From Paraburkholderia sabiae (GTDB lineage Bacteria > Pseudomonadota > Gammaproteobacteria > Burkholderiales > Burkholderiaceae), in contig NZ_CP125295.1 in the NCBI RefSeq assembly GCF_030412785.1, forward strand, positions 5,704,001 through 5,768,000: 64,000 nucleotides of DNA, written 5' to 3'. A program made the translations under genes and the position numbers. Of this stretch, positions 9,313 to 18,667 are shown piece after piece. Positions within the stretch are counted from its first letter, which is position 1; every line of letters begins with the position of its first letter. The notes beneath the pieces are model-generated. The model saw nothing but the letters and a program-made list of their open reading frames with translations, did not search any database and was not told the DNA's origin.

Positions 9313-10487
9313 GACGTCGGAAAATGCTTTACGCAAGCTCCCATCCGAAAGCGCGTACGTCCATGAAGAATGTTGACATGCCGACTGTCGTGCTTACCGA
9401 CAACGAGCGTTCTTAACGCATCGTACGTGAGCTCCAGCCATACTAGGCTTTAAAGGTGCCACATTGACGTTAAAGTCGGTGCTCATAGCCAACTCCATAG
9501 CTCGCACGAAGACTTAGTCGGGTAGTACGCAGACGGCACGCATCAGTGCTTCCACCGTGCATACGCCCCGCGCCCGGTTCCGCCCGCACTGAGCGCACCG
9601 GTCGGCAGCCGCCTTACGAGCCTTTGCTAAATGGAGCCGGCCGCGACTGACTTCTCTTTGGAACCAATCCTCCTGATTTGCGTACGCGCCGGCGTTTCGA
9701 TGAACGTCCAAAGCAAAGGTGCAATCGTTACCGCAGCTATCTAATATGCGATGCAGAGAGTGGAATCTGAGCCCCTAAGTTACCTCGATAGCGGTCAACC
9801 ACCCTCAACAGCAGCAGATGAGATAAAAATTGGGCAAAGCCTGGGCTCTCCCAAAACGACGAGCGGGCGAACCGAGATCAGCTTTGAGAATAGCCCGTTA
9901 CCGAGCGCAAATACCAGAATCAACAGCGGGAAAGCTGGCGCGTCGGTACATTCAGCATTCAACCGACATTAGCAAGGCAGCCGTGGGCACGGTCGGCAAC
10001 ACCTATACGCCGGTCCAGCGTAAGCGCTCGGCAAACCCGACTTGACGGGTGGAGCTAGCCGAAGGATGTATCTCCACGCCGCGCGCACAACCCAGACACG
10101 ACTCCGATGGCGACGCCAGCGCAAGCCGAACTTTCTGCTGGCAACGAGATTACCAGTTCGAGCGCGCCAGCGATGACTTACGCCTGCGCTCCGCTAAGCC
10201 ACGCTGACATCGTCGCGATAGAAACCAGCTTGAACGCGGGCAAAGGATTTCTAGGAGGCGCGCCGACGTAAGGCTACCCGACCGTCGGCGGTGTGTTGCA
10301 CACGTTCAGTGAAACGGTTTTCTCGATCTTTGCAGCTGCAGTTCGGGATTTCGTCTATGGGTGCAAGTCCGCTGCTGCCGGGCAAATTTCGACGCTGCCG
10401 AGCGCAAGGGGCGCGATGCTATAGGCGCTACTAAAGCTGCTTGTCTTTCCGTCGGTTAATCGGACGGCGGCAAGAGGCTGGGTCACT
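9313..10487. other. Long region without a convincing gene at the junction of two gene blocks
   Basis: About 1.2 kb lies between two converging blocks of glycan genes. Reading frames of 60-75 codons exist on both strands (for example 9514-9711 minus, 9751-9972 plus and 10107-10271 plus), but none has a recognised motif, a good ribosome-binding site or consistent codon use. Stop codons are frequent in all frames compared with the flanking genes. It may be remnant DNA left by an earlier insertion, but no transposase fragment was recognised. Confidence 0.45.
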
Positions 10488-11999
10488 TCACTCATTACTG
10501 CTTCGGAGTAGTCGGCGGAGCAAAATCCCACTGAGAACGACAATCGGCAACTGGATGAGATACGATGGCCAACTCATCCAAGGCCCATAATGCATAAACA
10601 ACATCTGCTTGGGGAAGTCGAGTAACCCATCGCCGTCGCCCCCTGTCCACGGCGCCAGGTTCAGCTTTAGCCAGAACTGCGCATATAAGATAGCAAGCGC
10701 GAAAAACGCAATTGTGAACGGCCTGCTCAACTTGCTTTTCGCGAGGACCAGAACAAGCGCCACAACCACGAATGGCCATGCGCCGAGCACGTAGCGAGGC
10801 TCGGTCACGAGTCCAAGCGGCAGGGTCATAGCGACTACACCCATGACGCCGGGTCCTAATTTGCGAACCTCAACGCATACATCCGGCCAGTAGATCACCG
10901 ACAATAAAATCGCGGGACCCCAAGTGAGTGTGAGTGTTAGCAGAGGCAACAGGAATTTTCCCTCTCCATTGAGAGGAAATACCGCCCACTCGAGCACTTG
11001 AAGGAAGCCGTTCGGGTCTGGGAGAGCTGGGTTTGAGATGAGTCGCACGATGCAAGCAGGGATAAGCAGACCTGCTGCGGCCAAAATCCAAAGATGGATC
11101 TTGACCGTTCTGCGTTGCGCGACTATTGCGGACAGATTTTGCAGGGATCCTAGAACCATAAGCATCGCGACGATCACCGCCAACAACGAGGGAGCGCCGG
11201 CAAAGAAGCGCTCAAAGACATGAACGCGCTCCGAGTTTTGAGGCGCGAATCGAAGTACGAAAGCGATGATGCAATACGCTGTGATCGAGAGCGCAAGTAT
11301 GACCAAAAAAGACGCCTTGAATACGAAGAAGAATTTCTTAGAGTTGAAGGTGGAGCGGGGGGGATTCGCGCTCTCATCATTCATGGTCATACATAAGGAT
11401 AGCATCAGCATTGCACCGTATATGCTGGTTATCTGCCAAACGAAAGATCCAACGACAGTGATGGTAAACAGCGGGATGGGGCTGCGCTTTAAATAAAAAA
11501 GAAGTAGAAGAAGGCTAATTAGTACAGCCGTGACATCTGTTGACACGGGGTAGTACATAACCTGCTTCGAAACAATAAAATTTACGAATATTCCGGAAAA
11601 TCCTAGCCAGCGTCCGGTGACTGACAGCGAAAGATGGTTTGCGATGCGTTTCCATGCAATGGTTGCACATAGCAAAAGGGTGAGGTTATATATGGAGAAT
11701 GCGTGAATGATGTTGATGTTGGTAAATGGCGCACGCCACATCAAGAGCATTGTTCTCACAACTGCGGAAGGAAGGATGCGCTGAGCGTAGTAATGACTGA
11801 GTTTGCCATCACTGATCAGAGATCCCAGGTTGCGGACCATGTCAGCATAGGTGACTCCATCCCAACCAAACCCTCCGCCAGCGGGGACGATTTCGCCGAA
11901 GAAAAAGTTGAATAGCCCCAAAACGAGCACGAAGCACGTCATCAGTCTGTGGCTACCGTCTGCATTCTGAAAAGATAGCCACTGGCCCGCAGATTTCAT
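10488..11999 (-). CDS. Polytopic membrane protein, possible GT-C-type glycosyltransferase
   Basis: This 503-residue protein has roughly eleven hydrophobic helices. After the first helix comes a periplasmic loop with WDGVTYADMVRNLG, an acidic residue setting like that of polyprenyl-phosphate-dependent GT-C enzymes. No family name is certain. It lies next to a GtrA gene, a methyltransferase gene and a GtrB-like GT2 gene on the same strand. In serotype-conversion cassettes such a third membrane protein (Gtr-specific) transfers the lipid-linked sugar to the O-antigen. Base composition is clearly more A+T-rich than that of the core genes, which suggests transfer. Confidence 0.6.
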   Translation of the reverse strand: MKSAGQWLSFQNADGSHRLMTCFVLVLGLFNFFFGEIVPAGGGFGWDGVTYADMVRNLGSLISDGKLSHYYAQRILPSAVVRTMLLMWRAPFTNINIIHAFSIYNLTLLLCATIAWKRIANHLSLSVTGRWLGFSGIFVNFIVSKQVMYYPVSTDVTAVLISLLLLLFYLKRSPIPLFTITVVGSFVWQITSIYGAMLMLSLCMTMNDESANPPRSTFNSKKFFFVFKASFLVILALSITAYCIIAFVLRFAPQNSERVHVFERFFAGAPSLLAVIVAMLMVLGSLQNLSAIVAQRRTVKIHLWILAAAGLLIPACIVRLISNPALPDPNGFLQVLEWAVFPLNGEGKFLLPLLTLTLTWGPAILLSVIYWPDVCVEVRKLGPGVMGVVAMTLPLGLVTEPRYVLGAWPFVVVALVLVLAKSKLSRPFTIAFFALAILYAQFWLKLNLAPWTGGDGDGLLDFPKQMLFMHYGPWMSWPSYLIQLPIVVLSGILLRRLLRSSNE

Positions 12000-12074
12000 T
12001 GATTTCTCTTGAATCAGAGTTTTTGTTAGTCTTGGTTCCGCAGCCCGATAAACTCTAGGCTGCAGCCCTATTAT

Positions 12075-12500
12075 TTAGCGCTCATGCTTGAGCAAAGGCG
12101 ACGCCGATCTAAAGACGAACCATCGGGTAACAGCATACATAAGGGCTGTGTACGTCACGGTAGCGAGTAGCTGCGCCAAGTTCGCATTGAGGTGAAACTC
12201 ATTGATGGCAATGTAAAGCGTGGCAAGGTTCACCGCGAAGCACGCGAAAAAGGCGACCAGATACCGAAGTCCTTCCTCGACGAATCTGCCATTGCTGCGA
12301 AAAACAAGCTTTTTGGAGACAAAAAAGCTAAGCGCAAGCCCGATAGCATAGCCGCCAATATTGGCTACGACCGGTGATGTCCCGCATTTCATGAGCACGA
12401 AAATCGCGCTAAACCCTGCAATCGTGTTCAGGACGCCGCTGCCCGCGTAGCGGGACAGAAGCGCTGACTCACTTTTCCATCTGGACATAGTATTGCGCAC
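12075..12500 (-). CDS. GtrA-family membrane protein
   Basis: This 141-residue protein has four predicted membrane helices and the GtrA pattern, with YAGSGVLNTIAGFSAIF near the N-terminus and a segment FFVSKKLVFRSNGR where the family has NF..NR.WTFR. GtrA proteins flip undecaprenyl-phosphate sugars. Its first codons overlap the end of the upstream methyltransferase gene by 32 bases, so the start could be slightly downstream of 12500. It forms a likely operon with the methyltransferase, the GtrB-like GT2 and the 503-residue membrane protein. Confidence 0.8.
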   Translation of the reverse strand: MRNTMSRWKSESALLSRYAGSGVLNTIAGFSAIFVLMKCGTSPVVANIGGYAIGLALSFFVSKKLVFRSNGRFVEEGLRYLVAFFACFAVNLATLYIAINEFHLNANLAQLLATVTYTALMYAVTRWFVFRSASPLLKHER

Positions 12501-13143
12501 CGAGAGGCAATCGTTTGAGGTACGGTTCGAAGCCGCGGAGAGCAGCCAGCGGACGAGGGAAGAACAATGTGTAGCCGTGTTGCTCGGTTGAAAATCCGGC
12601 GGCTTTCGTTAGATCCAATGCAGTTCTGAGACTCAGCATCTCCGCGTCGACGTCAAATGGACAACGCTCAAATATCCAACGCGTCGCCGGATTCAGCGGA
12701 TTGTGTTCGAAGAGGAACATGATTCCATTAGGAGCTAACGCTCGATTGCAGCGATCGAGCGCTAGCGGCCTTTGATCTGGAGGAATATGGTGAAACACAT
12801 TGGCTGCGACGATCGCGTCGAAGCTAACGTATTCTGCAATTGACCAATCAGAGAACAGGTGCGCCGAAGGCGTTCGTTCATGCGCGAAATTTAACGAGTC
12901 TTGGGAGACGTCAAACCCCCAAAGTTCTGCATCAGGGAAATATTGCGCCAGATGAGGTAGGCTGCGTCCAGCGCCGCAACCGAAGTCTAAGATTCGTCGT
13001 GGTTGACGATCTTTGAGACGCTTGGCCATCAACGCGATCTTGTACTCAGCAAAATAACCGTCTTCGTTTAGTCCATCCGGGATTGACTCGCCGAGAACAC
13101 GATCATAGTCTTGCGCAAACTTGTCGAATTCGGATTTGGCCAT
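12469..13143 (-). CDS. Class I SAM-dependent methyltransferase
   Basis: This 224-residue protein has a clear SAM-binding motif I, ILDFGCGAGRSLPHL, near residue 50, followed by the acidic strand LWGFDVSQ and the motif FDAIVAANVFHHIP. These are typical of Rossmann-fold methyltransferases acting on small molecules or sugars. Its place between GtrA- and GtrB-like genes suggests methylation of a glycan or of the lipid-linked sugar, but the substrate is not visible. It starts only a few bases after the stop of the upstream GT2 gene, so it is probably co-transcribed. Confidence 0.8.
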   Translation of the reverse strand: MAKSEFDKFAQDYDRVLGESIPDGLNEDGYFAEYKIALMAKRLKDRQPRRILDFGCGAGRSLPHLAQYFPDAELWGFDVSQDSLNFAHERTPSAHLFSDWSIAEYVSFDAIVAANVFHHIPPDQRPLALDRCNRALAPNGIMFLFEHNPLNPATRWIFERCPFDVDAEMLSLRTALDLTKAAGFSTEQHGYTLFFPRPLAALRGFEPYLKRLPLGAQYYVQMEK

Positions 13144-13146
13144 TGT

Positions 13147-14097
13147 TCAACCTTCCCAAGTTCGATGAGCGACAACATATTGTGGCTTGCGATTTAGCTT
13201 CAGATATGTCCGGCCGAGATACTCGCCGACCATCCCGATGCAGAGCGTCTGAATACCGCCAATAAACAAAATTGTCGCAATTAGCGAGGACCATCCGGCC
13301 TGAATCTCAGGGTGACGAAGCTTCTCGATGATCACGATCGCAATAAACACCATGCTCAATGAAGCGAGCGAGAACCCGGCTATTGAGGCGATTCTGAGCG
13401 GCAGGACTGAAAAGCTAGTAGCCATCTTCAACCAAAGGGAAAGCGAGCGGGACAGATTGTAGTTTCCCTTTCCGTCTTGGCGTGCTTGGTGATGGATGTC
13501 TACAGTCTTGATGGACCTAGTGACGTCGAGAATCAATCCGTCCAGATATGCATAAGGGCCATCGTATTTAATGACTTCATCTACGACTTCCTTTCGTAGG
13601 GCCTTGAACGAGGAAAGGTAAAGTCCTTTTGGCTTGTCAAGCAAGCGGGTGGCTACCCAATCATTGAACTTGCTACCAAACTTCTTCCATGCGGCATGCT
13701 GGCGGTTCAGATAGTTTGTGTAGCAAACGTCGTAACCTTCAAGAAGGGTTGCGACCATCGTTCCAATCGCCGATGGAGGGTGCTGAAGGTCGTCGTCCAT
13801 GATGACGACGAACTCGCCGGTCGCATGGTTAAGGCCAGCCATGGTGGCGTTATGCTGGCCGAAATTGCGTCGTAGCGATATTCCCTTAACGAATGGGAAT
13901 TCCCTTGCGAGGGTGCGAATCACTTCCCACGAGTTGTCCGGGCTCGAATCGTTCACGAGCACTAACTCGAAGCGTCCATCAAGTCCAGCCGAATGCATTT
14001 CCTCGCCGACTGTTCGCACGAGCAACGGCAAGATTTCTGCGCTGCGGTAGACTGGCACGACGATTGAAAGGCTATAGGTTTTTTGATCGACTCGCAT
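13147..14097 (-). CDS. GtrB-like GT2 (undecaprenyl-phosphate glycosyltransferase)
   Basis: This 316-residue protein has the GT2 core with LSIVVPVYRS, LVNDSSPDNSW and the metal site VIMDDDLQHPP, and two C-terminal membrane helices, as in GtrB and ArnC. It likely transfers a hexose from a nucleotide sugar to undecaprenyl phosphate at the inner membrane. The frame can start at a GTG at 14166, but the ATG at 14097 lies just ahead of the conserved first strand and gives the family length. The choice is not fully secure because neither has a strong ribosome-binding site. The GtrA gene two places downstream completes the pair. Confidence 0.85.
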   Translation of the reverse strand: MRVDQKTYSLSIVVPVYRSAEILPLLVRTVGEEMHSAGLDGRFELVLVNDSSPDNSWEVIRTLAREFPFVKGISLRRNFGQHNATMAGLNHATGEFVVIMDDDLQHPPSAIGTMVATLLEGYDVCYTNYLNRQHAAWKKFGSKFNDWVATRLLDKPKGLYLSSFKALRKEVVDEVIKYDGPYAYLDGLILDVTRSIKTVDIHHQARQDGKGNYNLSRSLSLWLKMATSFSVLPLRIASIAGFSLASLSMVFIAIVIIEKLRHPEIQAGWSSLIATILFIGGIQTLCIGMVGEYLGRTYLKLNRKPQYVVAHRTWEG

Positions 14098-14622
14098 AGG
14101 AACTTTTTGACGGGGGCTCCGTTTGATTCGCGTGGTCTGTTTCGTGGGGAGGGATCCCAAATCCACGAAGCGGGGATCCGGCCAAACACCCCGCTATCGA
14201 TGCTTAACCCACGAGTATACTCGAGCCGCAAAATGGCGTAAGGAGATCAGAATCTGCCTTGGGCTCGAGCACATCTGCATCGTTCTACAATGGCGCCGTT
14301 TGTAGCCGATCACGTGGACATCGCCGGCATCGTCGCTCCAGAGCGGCGGGACGTTGCGGATTGCACCTGTTGCTCCCGGTGAAGTAGTGCCACCGGCGAC
14401 AACCGGCGCGACGGACCAATATCCGACCCGTGCGGAGATACATCGTCGACGATCCCGCAGCGGCGCGGTCAGGTCGTCGCACGTTTCGTCGATCCCGTAC
14501 TTCGTGAACTTCGCTGCGCAGCTCGGCTAACGGGATCGCACCAGGCATTCGCGCCGGCCTGATTGTCCGAATACGGGCACCCGCGCGGGGCGCCTATCCG
14601 AGCTGAATTGTAAATAGCCGCC
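14098..14622. other. Intergenic region without a recognisable gene
   Basis: About 500 bases separate the GtrB-like gene from the next membrane protein gene on the same strand. The most open frame is 14285-14548 (minus, 87 codons), whose product is arginine-rich and resembles nothing I recognise. A promoter for the GtrB-like operon probably lies here, but I cannot point to a clear one. Confidence 0.4.
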
Positions 14623-16380
14623 TCATTTCACCGCAACGCCCGCGTTGCAACTCGCCACATTTCTTTTCCATACAGCAAGATGCTGCCCAGGTCGCGGTGT
14701 TGGAAAATCTCTCACGTGCTCGAAGCCTAAGGATTTCAAAGCAATTGTCATCGAGGCCAGATCGGCTCTCGGTGAGAACTCTCCATGTTGATCATTAAGC
14801 ATCATCGCGAAACACGCGGCATCTTGAGGAGGCCGAGCGAGCCAACTCGTATACGAATCCAATTTTGGCTCGAGAAGAGCAGGATCGACTTGAACCATCG
14901 GCAACATGAAGCCAGACTGTTTGATCATTTCCAATCCGATTGAATTGACATTCAATATCATGTGACGAGACAGGAGTAGAACAGGACTTTTGTTGAAATC
15001 TTCCGTAGCCAGATAAGTTGAAACCGACCTGTTCAGATTGCGCCAGGCGATGGCCTCATCCCGATCCAGAATAAAATTCTGCTTATTTTCGAGCGGCGGG
15101 AAGTCGTTTTGTTGCAGAGACATATGCACAAGGGTACCGCAGTCCAGCAAGGGGCCAGTCCAGGCATCATCGCCACCAAAACCTTGGGAAAAAGGCTTGG
15201 ACATTGCCACACAGCGATAGAGATCCTGGTGAGCATAAGCGGATAGCGCGAAGAATCCGATGAATAATGTGAAATATGCTGCCTGAAGCCATCGCAAGCC
15301 AATTGTTCCAAGCCACGCCGCCACGCAATAAATCATGACGGTATAAATAGGCGCATCAAATCCTGTCCCCATATTTTGACTCGTCCAAAGAATGCCAAAA
15401 CATGCAAGACAAAGCGCGGAGCCTGCGATAATCAAATTCCCTGTGACACCCCTCTTTCTACCGATTAGCACAGATAACAGCCCGATCAGGAAGATCGGCA
15501 CGACAAAAAAGAAATGCGGCAAACGCATCTGGACAAAAATCCAGCGAAAGCGCAAGCTCAAATTCGCCCAAGTAAATATTCCCTGTGAGTGCCCATATTC
15601 TGCCGCGTGCGCGCCATAGCCAAACGAAAACAGATAGCCGAAGACGCTCGCAAAATTCCTTATATACCAAGGGAGTGCGACTATGAGAAACACGATTACC
15701 GACAGCAAAATATTTTTCAGTGTTTCTCGCGAAAAACCGCGTGCCAAGTAAAGGTAAAGAAGAAACGAAAAAGCAAATGCTGGTAGGAAGGCAACAGCCA
15801 TTGTCCTCGACAAGATCATGCATCCGAGAGCCGCACCTACCAGCGCGGAATAGGAGCTAAGCCGGAAGCCATCAGAAAGAACGAAACAGGCGAAGCTGGC
15901 AAAGAAGAAAAACGTTGTAGGTGTGACAAATTGAAAGCCGCGGCTGAACACCACGAAATCCGACAGCGAAGCGAGGAGAATACATGCCAGCAATGCATGC
16001 AGCAAAGACGAGCGTCTGAGTACGACAAACATCAATACCAACGTGCCAACAGCAAACCCCACGTTGCAAAGAAATCCATAGTTCTCGTTAACGCCAAAGC
16101 CAATCATCGCCAATGATGCCACTATAGGCGCCATCGGTGCGAATCCAAGCGGCGCAGAAAGCGCTCGCAACCAGCCGGTCCAACCACCGTATATTTTCGC
16201 CTTTGCAAAAGCGACCGAGAGCGCCAGATATCCAGACTCGTCGATATCCAGTGATTGACCGAACCGATATTCGATTAGCCAGTGCACCGACTGATAAATG
16301 AACAATGCCAGCAGCGCGGCGAACAGAATGTATATAACTGCGTCAGTGCGACGAGAATTAAGAATTTTATGTTTCGTCAT
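14623..16380 (-). CDS. GT-C-type membrane glycosyltransferase (ArnT/PMT-like architecture)
   Basis: This 585-residue protein has about eleven membrane helices. The first periplasmic loop carries SLDIDESGYLALS, where Asp and Glu match the acidic pair used for catalysis and metal binding in GT39/ArnT-like enzymes. The C-terminal third is hydrophilic and probably periplasmic. It likely transfers a sugar from a polyprenyl-phosphate donor to an exported glycan or lipid. The ATG at 16380 is preferred over a GTG at 16410 because it precedes the first helix directly and has GGATG upstream. The gene is A+T-rich compared with core genes, like its neighbours. Confidence 0.72.
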   Translation of the reverse strand: MTKHKILNSRRTDAVIYILFAALLALFIYQSVHWLIEYRFGQSLDIDESGYLALSVAFAKAKIYGGWTGWLRALSAPLGFAPMAPIVASLAMIGFGVNENYGFLCNVGFAVGTLVLMFVVLRRSSLLHALLACILLASLSDFVVFSRGFQFVTPTTFFFFASFACFVLSDGFRLSSYSALVGAALGCMILSRTMAVAFLPAFAFSFLLYLYLARGFSRETLKNILLSVIVFLIVALPWYIRNFASVFGYLFSFGYGAHAAEYGHSQGIFTWANLSLRFRWIFVQMRLPHFFFVVPIFLIGLLSVLIGRKRGVTGNLIIAGSALCLACFGILWTSQNMGTGFDAPIYTVMIYCVAAWLGTIGLRWLQAAYFTLFIGFFALSAYAHQDLYRCVAMSKPFSQGFGGDDAWTGPLLDCGTLVHMSLQQNDFPPLENKQNFILDRDEAIAWRNLNRSVSTYLATEDFNKSPVLLLSRHMILNVNSIGLEMIKQSGFMLPMVQVDPALLEPKLDSYTSWLARPPQDAACFAMMLNDQHGEFSPRADLASMTIALKSLGFEHVRDFPTPRPGQHLAVWKRNVASCNAGVAVK

Positions 16381-16508
16381 TACCACATCCAGCGTTGAAG
16401 TCTTAAACACGGCTGTCGCGTCAGCCGCAAATTCCTGGGTTGCAGCTGGCTTCTCACGACTCGCTCCAGCTTAATTCGAATCGAGAATCTGGCGACACAT
16501 TCTCGCGG

Positions 16509-17339
16509 CTAATCTTGATGTTCAAGATAAGTCCTGAAAACCCGATCGTAATCAGTCTGGTAATAGATCTCTGCCCATCGCGGTGAAAAACTCTCAGCCA
16601 GAACAGCATACATTTGCATATCGACAGCATTCAATTGTTCCGCCAGCCGGATATCTTCGGGATCGACATCGGCATAGCTCGAATCCGAGATCCTGATATT
16701 GTGGCGCGGGGAAAATCTCATACCGGTCATTGCGAACAGCAACTTGACGGAGGCGACATAATTCTCCTGGATCCCCACCCAATAGTAATTTCGCTTGATC
16801 CACTCTGCCGCGTCGGCACCATTGCTGACCAAATCTGGTGTCAGCTGGCGACAGATTGCATTGATGTTTTCTGGAGCCCGAACAAAATCACGAAATGTCG
16901 GATAATCCCTTTTGAACGAAGCATTATCCGGATGCGCACTCGAGCAATGATACTTATAAAAAGAGACGAGTCTAGAAATGGGGTGTCTGATGAAAGTCAC
17001 CAACCTGCCCTGAACCAGATTTTTCTTTCCAGAAATCTGACCATATGTAAAATGCCCGGACACCATCCGGCAACGAGTCATACGGCGTCCATTCACTTCC
17101 AGAAGATTGCCATCCATTATTGCCGCATACTTTTTTAAATCGATGGGCAATTCGATTTTTGAAAAATCGACAAACACATTCTCGGACGGCTGAAATCTTT
17201 CCGCGAGTTCTTCGCGGAAAGACGAACCCGCAGTTTTGGCGACATGGAGAAAAATGATCGGCTTCGCTTGCTCTTCTCTGTCATCGAGACTACGAAGAAT
17301 AAATGCCTCGGCGCCGAGGTCGAACAAATCGTTAATCAT
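16509..17339 (-). CDS. Sulfotransferase family protein
   Basis: This 276-residue cytoplasmic protein has the 5'-phosphosulfate-binding loop HVAKTAGSSFREEL near residue 32, in which Lys-Thr-Ala-Gly-Ser-Ser contacts PAPS. It also has the 3'-phosphate-binding stretch FIRHPISRLVSFYKYH near residue 136. These are the two signatures of PAPS-dependent sulfotransferases. It therefore probably adds sulfate to a carbohydrate made by this cluster. PAPS could come from the APS kinase encoded at 45,301. Base composition is A+T-rich like the adjoining genes. Confidence 0.85.
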   Translation of the reverse strand: MINDLFDLGAEAFILRSLDDREEQAKPIIFLHVAKTAGSSFREELAERFQPSENVFVDFSKIELPIDLKKYAAIMDGNLLEVNGRRMTRCRMVSGHFTYGQISGKKNLVQGRLVTFIRHPISRLVSFYKYHCSSAHPDNASFKRDYPTFRDFVRAPENINAICRQLTPDLVSNGADAAEWIKRNYYWVGIQENYVASVKLLFAMTGMRFSPRHNIRISDSSYADVDPEDIRLAEQLNAVDMQMYAVLAESFSPRWAEIYYQTDYDRVFRTYLEHQD

Positions 17340-17721
17340 TTCGCTTTTCCTGATATTGCATTAGTCGCCGGACTCATTGCTCGCATCGGTGTCCTTCGCT
17401 TTCGTCCACATAACCTCGACGCCAACCGCGACACCACGAGATCCGTGACACGGAAAGCACTCACCATCGTGTACGCGCGGTTGAGTACGCGCTGGAAGTG
17501 GGAATGACAGCCGACAGACACTGGACGCCGACAACTTCGCAGCCAACGTGTGCTGGCAAACCCGTATTAGACCCCGTCTGACCGCCCTTGTATAGGCGCA
17601 GCAAAGCCGGTTTGGTTCGGCGGTAAGGCCGGGTAAGCTGTTTTTCGTAATCCCGAGCCCCGTATTAAACCCAACACCCGGTCGCTATAATGGCAGTTTC
17701 AGTTCGGGGAATTTCCTGAAT
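17340..17721. other. Divergent intergenic region
   Basis: This 382-base region separates the minus-strand sulfotransferase from the plus-strand propeller protein. I see no gene in it. A -10-like TATAAT is present at 17686-17691 for the plus-strand gene. The rest shows no clear repeat. Confidence 0.5.
17686..17691 (+). promoter_or_regulatory. Candidate -10 element for the propeller/dioxygenase genes
   Basis: TATAAT stands 30 bases before the ATG at 17722. No good -35 match is found at the usual distance, so this is a weak or activator-dependent candidate. Confidence 0.4.
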
Positions 17722-18645
17722 ATGCAATGGCTTAAACGCGGGCTTGTCTATCGCACCGATCAGGATGCTCCAGCTGGGACCGTGCGCGCCATGGTTCCGA
17801 CCCCTTTGCTCGTCGACGATCGCACCATCCGCATTTTCCTCACCGTTTGCGATGCGGACAATGTCGGACGACCGTATTTCGTCGACGTCGACGCGTCCGA
17901 TCCCACGAAAATCGTTGGGAAATCGACCGGCCCTCTGATGCAAACGGGTGCTCCAGGAGCATTCGACGAGCGGGGCATCGTCTGTGCGCAAGTGCTCCGA
18001 AATCCGGATGGCGCCTTGATGATGTACTACTCCGGTTTTGAACGGTCCGACTCCGTCCGATACAAGATATTCATGGGCCTCGCAAAAAGCGTCGATAACG
18101 GCGAGAACTTCATACGTGTATATGATGCACCCATCCTCGGGCCCACCGAGGCGGAATCGATGTTTCGCTGCGCACCGTTCGTCATAGCGACCGAACGCGG
18201 CTATCAAATGTGGTACACCGCCGGGTCAAGCTGGGAAATCGTCAGCGGCAAAGAAGTCCCGCGCTACTCGCTGAAATACCTAGAATCGACCGACGGAATC
18301 GACTGGGGAAGTGAAGGTGTTCCCTGCATGCGCTTTGGACCCGATGAACATGGCATTGGCCGTCCGTGGATCACGAAGTCGGCAGAGGGCAAATACCAGC
18401 TCTACTACTCCGTCCGCCGTATTTCGCTCGCTGCATATCGTCTCGGTTACGCCGAGTCCGACAATGGTCTCGACTGGAGTCGGATGGACAATCAACTCGG
18501 ATTAGACGTTTCTCCCGGGTCGTTCGACTCCGATGGGATGTCGTACACAGCGTTGATCAGCGCTGGCGACAAGACTTACTGTTTCTACAACGGTAACGGG
18601 TTCGGTCGCGATGGATTCGCGGTTGCAGAACTCATTGCCCCTTAG
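17722..18645 (+). CDS. Glycosidase-like five-bladed beta-propeller protein (GH43/GH32/GH130-like)
   Basis: This 307-residue protein has no signal peptide and repeats short strand patterns such as RIFLTVCDADNVGRPYFVDVD, split by loops that hold acidic residues. It also contains MYYSGFERSD, MWYTAGSSWE and LYYSVRRIS. Repeated aromatic strand motifs of this type are characteristic of five-bladed propeller glycosidases and of related proteins found inside polysaccharide clusters. No catalytic assignment is safe. GGGGAATTT lies upstream of the ATG at 17722. The next gene follows within 25 bases. Confidence 0.6.
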   Translation: MQWLKRGLVYRTDQDAPAGTVRAMVPTPLLVDDRTIRIFLTVCDADNVGRPYFVDVDASDPTKIVGKSTGPLMQTGAPGAFDERGIVCAQVLRNPDGALMMYYSGFERSDSVRYKIFMGLAKSVDNGENFIRVYDAPILGPTEAESMFRCAPFVIATERGYQMWYTAGSSWEIVSGKEVPRYSLKYLESTDGIDWGSEGVPCMRFGPDEHGIGRPWITKSAEGKYQLYYSVRRISLAAYRLGYAESDNGLDWSRMDNQLGLDVSPGSFDSDGMSYTALISAGDKTYCFYNGNGFGRDGFAVAELIAP

Positions 18646-18667
18646 ATTGCGCTCGCAAACCTCCGAC

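Noticed and set aside
9514..9711. Minus-strand frame of 65 codons with a Cys-x-x-Cys
   Set aside because: The cysteines lie in an Arg-rich product without a zinc-finger pattern, and there is no ribosome-binding site or conserved neighbour.
10107..10271. Plus-strand frame of 54 codons in the gene-poor junction
   Set aside because: Acceptable codons but no ribosome-binding site, no motif and no family; too weak to call.
14285..14548. Possible transposase remnant in the gap between two glycan genes
   Set aside because: The frame is open for 87 codons but shows no DDE or HTH motif, no terminal repeats and no similarity I recognise.
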